Assembly: GCA_017618515.1 (NCBI GenBank)
Contig: JAFZUB010000032.1
Span: forward strand, 1-17,951
Length of the DNA stretch: 17,951 nucleotides
Source of the DNA: Bacteroidaceae bacterium
Lineage (GTDB): Bacteria > Bacteroidota > Bacteroidia > Bacteroidales > Bacteroidaceae
Direction: 5' to 3'
Part shown: positions 13,599-17,951 of the stretch, one piece after another
Numbering within the stretch: the stretch's first letter is position 1
Layout of the letters: each line of letters begins with the position of its first letter
The notes under the pieces: model-generated
Told to the model about the DNA's origin: nothing
What the model saw: the letters and a program-made list of their open reading frames with translations, nothing else
Database searches by the model: none
Position numbers and translations under genes: made by a program

Positions 13599-14768
13599 AT
13601 GGACTTCAAACAATTAGCACAGCAGTATAAGACAGAACTGCTTGACAAAGTGTTGCCTTTCTGGCTCAGCAATTCACAAGACCGCGAGTACGGCGGCTAT
13701 TTCTCATGCCTCGACCGTGATGGCAGCGTGTATGATACGGATAAATTCATCTGGCTGCAGTGCCGCGAGGTGTGGATGTTCGCCAAGCTATACAACACGG
13801 TGGAGAAACGGCAAGAGTGGCTCGATTGTGCCGTGCAAGGAGCCGAATTCCTGAAGAAGTATGGCCACGACGGCAACTACAATTGGTACTTCGCCATCGA
13901 CCGAGAAGGCCATGCGCTGGTGGAGCCTTACAATATATTTTCCTACACTTTCGCTGTCATCGCCTACGGCCAGTTGAGCATTGCGACTGGCAGCAAAGAG
14001 TATGCTGACATTGCCCGCAAGACATTCGACATCGTCCTTTCCAGAGTGGACAATCCCAAGAGCCGCTGGAACAAGGCCGCTCCGGGGGCACGCGCTCTCA
14101 AGACTTTTGACCTACCGATGATTCTGTGCAATGTTGCACTGGAGATAGAGCCACTCGTTGATCCCGCCTTCTTGCAGAAGACTATCGACGACTGCATCCA
14201 TGAGGTGCTCGACGTGTTCTATCAGCCGCAGATGGGACTCATCGTAGAGGCCCTTGGAAAGGACGGACAATTGGTGGACTGCCTAGATGGTCGCAAGATG
14301 AATCCCGGTCACGCCATCGAGGCGATGTGGTTCATTATGGACCTTGGCAAGCGTCTCAATCGCCCCGAACTTATCGACAAGGCGGTGGAGATTGCACTCA
14401 ACGAGGTTAAGTTTGGGTGGGATGAGAAGTATGAAGGTATCTACTACTTTATGGACCGCCTCGGCAAGCCGCGCCATGAGTTGGAGTTTGACCAGAAGCT
14501 GTGGTGGGTGCATATCGAAACGCTCATCTCCATGCTCAAGGGCTACCAGCTCACGGGCAACAAGGAGTGTCTCGAATGGTTTGAACGCATCCACAACTAC
14601 ACATGGAGCCACTTCACCGACCCCGAATACCCCGAGTGGTACGGCTATCTCAATCGCCAGGGCGAGGTGCTGCTGCCGCTGAAAGGTGGCAAGTGGAAGG
14701 GCTGCTTCCATGTGCCTCGCGGACTGATGAACTGCTGGCTCATGCTTGAAGAAATAGCAAACAGATAA
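13599..14768 (+). CDS. N-acylglucosamine 2-epimerase (AGE / renin-binding-protein type)
   Basis: This enzyme interconverts N-acetylmannosamine and N-acetylglucosamine without phosphorylation, using an (alpha/alpha)6 barrel in the cytoplasm. The length of 389 residues is typical. The two catalytic histidines of the family are visible: His238 in NPGHAIEAMW and His371 in CFHVPRGLMNCW; also conserved are GYFSCLDRDG and LWWVHIETL. It acts directly on the product of the neighbouring lyase, as in the Bacteroides fragilis nanLET route, where the epimerase has been called NanE although it is unrelated to the ManNAc-6-phosphate epimerase NanE of E. coli. The gene starts 7 bases after the transporter stop and ends 3 bases before the next start, so the operon is tight. 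Confidence 0.94.
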   Translation: MDFKQLAQQYKTELLDKVLPFWLSNSQDREYGGYFSCLDRDGSVYDTDKFIWLQCREVWMFAKLYNTVEKRQEWLDCAVQGAEFLKKYGHDGNYNWYFAIDREGHALVEPYNIFSYTFAVIAYGQLSIATGSKEYADIARKTFDIVLSRVDNPKSRWNKAAPGARALKTFDLPMILCNVALEIEPLVDPAFLQKTIDDCIHEVLDVFYQPQMGLIVEALGKDGQLVDCLDGRKMNPGHAIEAMWFIMDLGKRLNRPELIDKAVEIALNEVKFGWDEKYEGIYYFMDRLGKPRHELEFDQKLWWVHIETLISMLKGYQLTGNKECLEWFERIHNYTWSHFTDPEYPEWYGYLNRQGEVLLPLKGGKWKGCFHVPRGLMNCWLMLEEIANR

Positions 14769-14771
14769 GCT

Positions 14772-15227
14772 ATGATTATTGCAAGAATAGAAGACTGCGA
14801 GCGCTACTATGCGCTGCACCCGCTACTCAAGCCGTTGTTTGAGTATGTAAAGGCCAACGACCTGCTCGCCGCTCCTCCAGGGCGCATCACTCTGCAGGGC
14901 GATGACCTGTTCATAAATGTCAACGATTCGACTCTCGTGGAGCGCGAGGAGCAGAAGTTGGAGGTTCACCGCAGCTATATCGATGTGCACTTCCCCCTCT
15001 CCTGCGCTGAGGACTACGGTTGGCGGCATCTGTCCACGCTCGGAGAGAGCGATGCCCCCTTTGACGAGGACAACGACTACGCACTATACAGCCAGCCTGC
15101 TGACAAATGGTTCACCTTGCAGCCCGGCGAGTTCTGTATTGTCTGGCCTGAGGACGCCCACGCTCCCATTGTGGGTGAGGGGAAAATTCGCAAGCTCGTG
15201 GCGAAAGTGAAAATCTCCGTTCGCTGA
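14772..15227 (+). CDS. nanQ: YhcH/NanQ-family sialic acid anomerase (DUF386)
   Basis: This 151-residue cupin-like protein belongs to the YhcH/EbgC/DUF386 family. E. coli YhcH (NanQ) has been reported to be a metal-dependent anomerase that supplies the lyase with the open form of N-acetylneuraminate. Conserved polar residues suited to metal binding are Glu64 and His66 (KLEVHRSYIDVHF), His73 and His130 (WPEDAHAPIVG), and the FTLQPGEFCIVWPEDAHAP stretch is the family hallmark. It starts 3 bases after the epimerase. Older annotations call such proteins beta-galactosidase beta subunit; the sialic acid context argues for the anomerase role here. Its presence together with the kelch mutarotase gives one anomer-handling activity on each side of the inner membrane. 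Confidence 0.9.
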   Translation: MIIARIEDCERYYALHPLLKPLFEYVKANDLLAAPPGRITLQGDDLFINVNDSTLVEREEQKLEVHRSYIDVHFPLSCAEDYGWRHLSTLGESDAPFDEDNDYALYSQPADKWFTLQPGEFCIVWPEDAHAPIVGEGKIRKLVAKVKISVR

Positions 15228-15255
15228 GAAAATAGAGTCAGTTCAGAATTTAGAA

Positions 15256-16422
15256 ATGAGACAGTTGTTGTTTACGTTGCTGTTGGCTGTGGGGCTGAGC
15301 AGCAATGCTATTATCAGAGAGATTCGTCCGCTGCAGATGGTGGAGGCCGACAGCATTATGCTGTACGACTTCTTCTGGTGCGGTGCACAGCGCAGCGCGG
15401 ACTCTATCATGGGCAGTGTCCCTAGAGTATGGCCGTATCCGATGAGTGTCAAGAGCCAAGAGACGAGCGCCGAGAGTCTTGCCGACTGGAAGCGCAGACT
15501 AGAAGAAATGCGTCTGGAAGGGGCTCTGACGGACTCTGTCCGCAACGTGGACGAGCTACTGCCGCTGCTGAGGGAGAGCGTGGAGTTGGGCTTGCAGACA
15601 GGCCAGGCGTACTGCTTCGATGTGGCGGAGAGGATGCTGGCTAACTCGGTCATGAGGATATGGAATTTCCATCTGGCCTGGAAGTGGAGGCACGAAGAAC
15701 TGACGCAGGTTATGCGTTCGGTAGGAAGCATGGCCTACGCTACGCGCGGGCGAGACATATTTATAAATATGCTTATGCGCAGCAATGTGCATGTGAAGAA
15801 CGATGAGGTGGATTTCTGTATGCAAGTGTTCAATGGCAGCCCTTGGTATAATGACACTAGCATCCGCATAGCAAAGGATATGAGCCCTATCGAGCAAGTG
15901 GTCGATACAGTGCTGTCGCCTTTCCATCGTCTGATAGTGCGGGAGGAATCGACAGACAGTGTGGATCTTGCGTTCCATATCCGTATCCCGTCGTGGACTA
16001 ACGGGCAGGACATGCTGCCACGCTATACGGCGCAGTGCAGGAAGCAGCCGGTGATTATCATGGTCAATGGCAGTTTATATACGCCTGAGATGGTGGACGG
16101 CTATGCCGTGGTGAAAGGCCGTTGGGCGGTGGGCGACTTGATAAACGTAAAGTTTCCCACGCCTATCTTGCGTGTGAGCGACAAGCAGCAGCCCGGTATG
16201 GTGGCGCTACAGCGTGGGCCGATTGTATATTACAACTATGGGGACTATGAACGCCGTCACTGCCATCTTAATCTGAAAGAGCCGGTGAGTCACTATTTTG
16301 ACAAGGATGCGCATGTCATCGCACTCAAGGTTGTGAGCGAGAACAAGTATGGAAAGCTTAAAGATGTGCTTTTCCCGTACTGCCACTTCGGCATGCAGAG
16401 AATTTTCATGCCAACGAGATAA
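15256..16422 (+). CDS. Short secreted GH127-like protein lacking most of the catalytic barrel
   Basis: This 388-residue protein has a probable signal peptide (MRQLLFTLLLAVGLSSNA, cleavage near residue 18). Residues ~115-330 follow the GH127/DUF1680 (beta-L-arabinofuranosidase-like) pattern: DVAERMLANSVM, VGSMAYATRGRDIFINMLM, then the beta-sandwich hallmarks DLAFHIRIPSWTNG, MVNGSLYTP, GYAVVKGRWAVGD and GMVALQRGPIVYYNY. Full family members are usually over 600 residues, and the CxCC zinc/nucleophile motif expected between the barrel and the sandwich is absent; only isolated cysteines remain (Cys120, Cys188, Cys261). The N-terminal ~110 residues are too short to hold an (alpha/alpha)6 barrel. 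It starts 28 bases after nanQ and so probably belongs to the nan transcript. It may be a binding protein or a degenerate enzyme; its link to sialic acid is unknown. Confidence 0.7.
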   Translation: MRQLLFTLLLAVGLSSNAIIREIRPLQMVEADSIMLYDFFWCGAQRSADSIMGSVPRVWPYPMSVKSQETSAESLADWKRRLEEMRLEGALTDSVRNVDELLPLLRESVELGLQTGQAYCFDVAERMLANSVMRIWNFHLAWKWRHEELTQVMRSVGSMAYATRGRDIFINMLMRSNVHVKNDEVDFCMQVFNGSPWYNDTSIRIAKDMSPIEQVVDTVLSPFHRLIVREESTDSVDLAFHIRIPSWTNGQDMLPRYTAQCRKQPVIIMVNGSLYTPEMVDGYAVVKGRWAVGDLINVKFPTPILRVSDKQQPGMVALQRGPIVYYNYGDYERRHCHLNLKEPVSHYFDKDAHVIALKVVSENKYGKLKDVLFPYCHFGMQRIFMPTR

Positions 16423-16423
16423 G

Positions 16424-16441
16424 TTTGGCACACTTTTTGCT
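16424..16441 (+). promoter_or_regulatory. Sigma-54 (-24/-12) promoter for groESL
   Basis: TTTGGCACACTTTTTGCT contains TGGCAC, five bases, then TTGCT, matching the sigma-54 consensus TGGCAC-N5-TTGCW at every defined position, with exactly 10 bases between GG (16427-16428) and GC (16439-16440). It begins 1 base after the stop of the preceding gene and would start transcripts near 16452, leaving a leader of about 38 bases. No TAnnTTTG box and no CIRCE inverted repeat is seen in the 67-base gap. Confidence 0.75.
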
Positions 16442-16489
16442 TAGTCTAGGTGCGAGAGTTAAGATACAACATCTAAAAACAATATTATT

Positions 16490-16765
16490 ATGAAACTAAA
16501 ACCATTAGCAGACAGAGTTCTGATCAGTCCGGCTCCCGCAGAGACCCAGACTGTTGGCGGTATCATTATCCCTGACACCGCAAAGGAAAAGCCCCTGCAG
16601 GGCACGGTAGTTGCCGCCGGTGAAGGCAAGGAAGACGAAAAGATGATTCTCAAGGCTGGCGACCAGGTGCTTTACGGCAAGTACGCTGGCACCGAGATTG
16701 AGTTTGAGGGCGAGAAGTACCTCATCATGCGCCAATCTGACGTAGTGGCAGTAATAGAGAAGTAA
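16490..16765 (+). CDS. groES: Co-chaperonin GroES
   Basis: This is the 10-kDa chaperonin lid, 91 residues, which caps GroEL during protein folding in the cytoplasm. [20 protein letters not shown] at the N-terminus, the mobile loop with [13 protein letters not shown] (residues ~23-35) that docks on GroEL, and the C-terminal [14 protein letters not shown] are all typical. It lies 21 bases upstream of groEL, with an A/T-rich leader and no Shine-Dalgarno. It is transcribed from a sigma-54-type promoter immediately upstream, with possible read-through from the nan operon since no terminator is seen before it. Confidence 0.97.
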   Translation: MKLKPLADRVLISPAPAETQTVGGIIIPDTAKEKPLQGTVVAAGEGKEDEKMILKAGDQVLYGKYAGTEIEFEGEKYLIMRQSDVVAVIEK

Positions 16766-16774
16766 AACCTTTAA

Positions 16775-17951
<1,177 letters not shown>

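Noticed and set aside
15256..16422. Frameshifted or broken full-length GH127 gene
   Set aside because: The frame has its own start and signal peptide 28 bases after nanQ and is open throughout; no barrel-encoding remnant is seen upstream in any frame. It is called a short variant rather than a pseudogene.
16441..16464. CIRCE operator before groES
   Set aside because: The stretch TTAGTCTAGGTGCGAGAG superficially recalls TTAGCACTC...GAGTGCTAA, but the arms do not match the consensus or pair with each other.

Overview
The window looks like a chromosomal segment of a gut- or host-associated Bacteroidales bacterium (Bacteroides/Prevotella/Muribaculaceae type). The evidence is the TAnnTTTG-type -7 promoter elements, mostly A-rich rather than Shine-Dalgarno-rich leaders, the epimerase-type (AGE) sialic acid route, a three-gene 'DUF6249 - ECF sigma - small membrane protein' cassette, and GroES/GroEL of Bacteroidetes type. 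I cannot name a genus from the sequence alone. No tRNA, rRNA, CRISPR array or insertion sequence was seen.

Layout. (1) 1-4784, plus strand: the 3' part of an acyl-CoA ligase gene, a strong intrinsic terminator, then a tight etfB-etfA-acyl-CoA dehydrogenase operon. The ligase, electron-transfer flavoprotein and flavin dehydrogenase form a coherent module for activating a carboxylic acid and oxidising (or reducing) its CoA ester. (2) 4795-9758, minus strand: an accessory-looking locus. Two long paralogous secreted proteins of unknown function, A (4795-6408) and B (8034-9758), bracket a DUF6249 membrane protein, an ECF sigma factor and a two-helix membrane protein. A and B each carry a signal peptide, two related beta-type modules, a CPxC zinc-ribbon-like segment and a FecR-like C-terminal domain. 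A candidate ECF-type promoter embedded in a long imperfect hairpin sits before the cassette. Short tandem repeats of period 7-8 fill the junctions inside the cassette. This is the best candidate for an undescribed system in the window. (3) 10027-16422, plus strand: a sialic acid catabolic operon with N-acetylneuraminate lyase, a fusion of a kelch mutarotase with a sodium:solute symporter, N-acylglucosamine 2-epimerase, a YhcH/NanQ anomerase, and a short GH127-like secreted protein lacking most of the catalytic barrel. (4) 16424-17951, plus strand: groES and the 5' part of groEL behind a near-perfect sigma-54 (-24/-12) promoter.

How the parts work together. The nan genes give a full inner-membrane and cytoplasmic path. 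Anomers are equilibrated in the periplasm, imported with sodium, opened by NanQ, cleaved to N-acetylmannosamine plus pyruvate, and epimerised to N-acetylglucosamine. A kinase, a sialidase and an outer-membrane transporter must lie elsewhere. The sigma cassette and its flanking secreted proteins probably form an envelope-signalling unit; this is inferred from arrangement and domains, not from known function. Promoters for A and B look like housekeeping ones, so the sigma factor may control only itself or distant genes.
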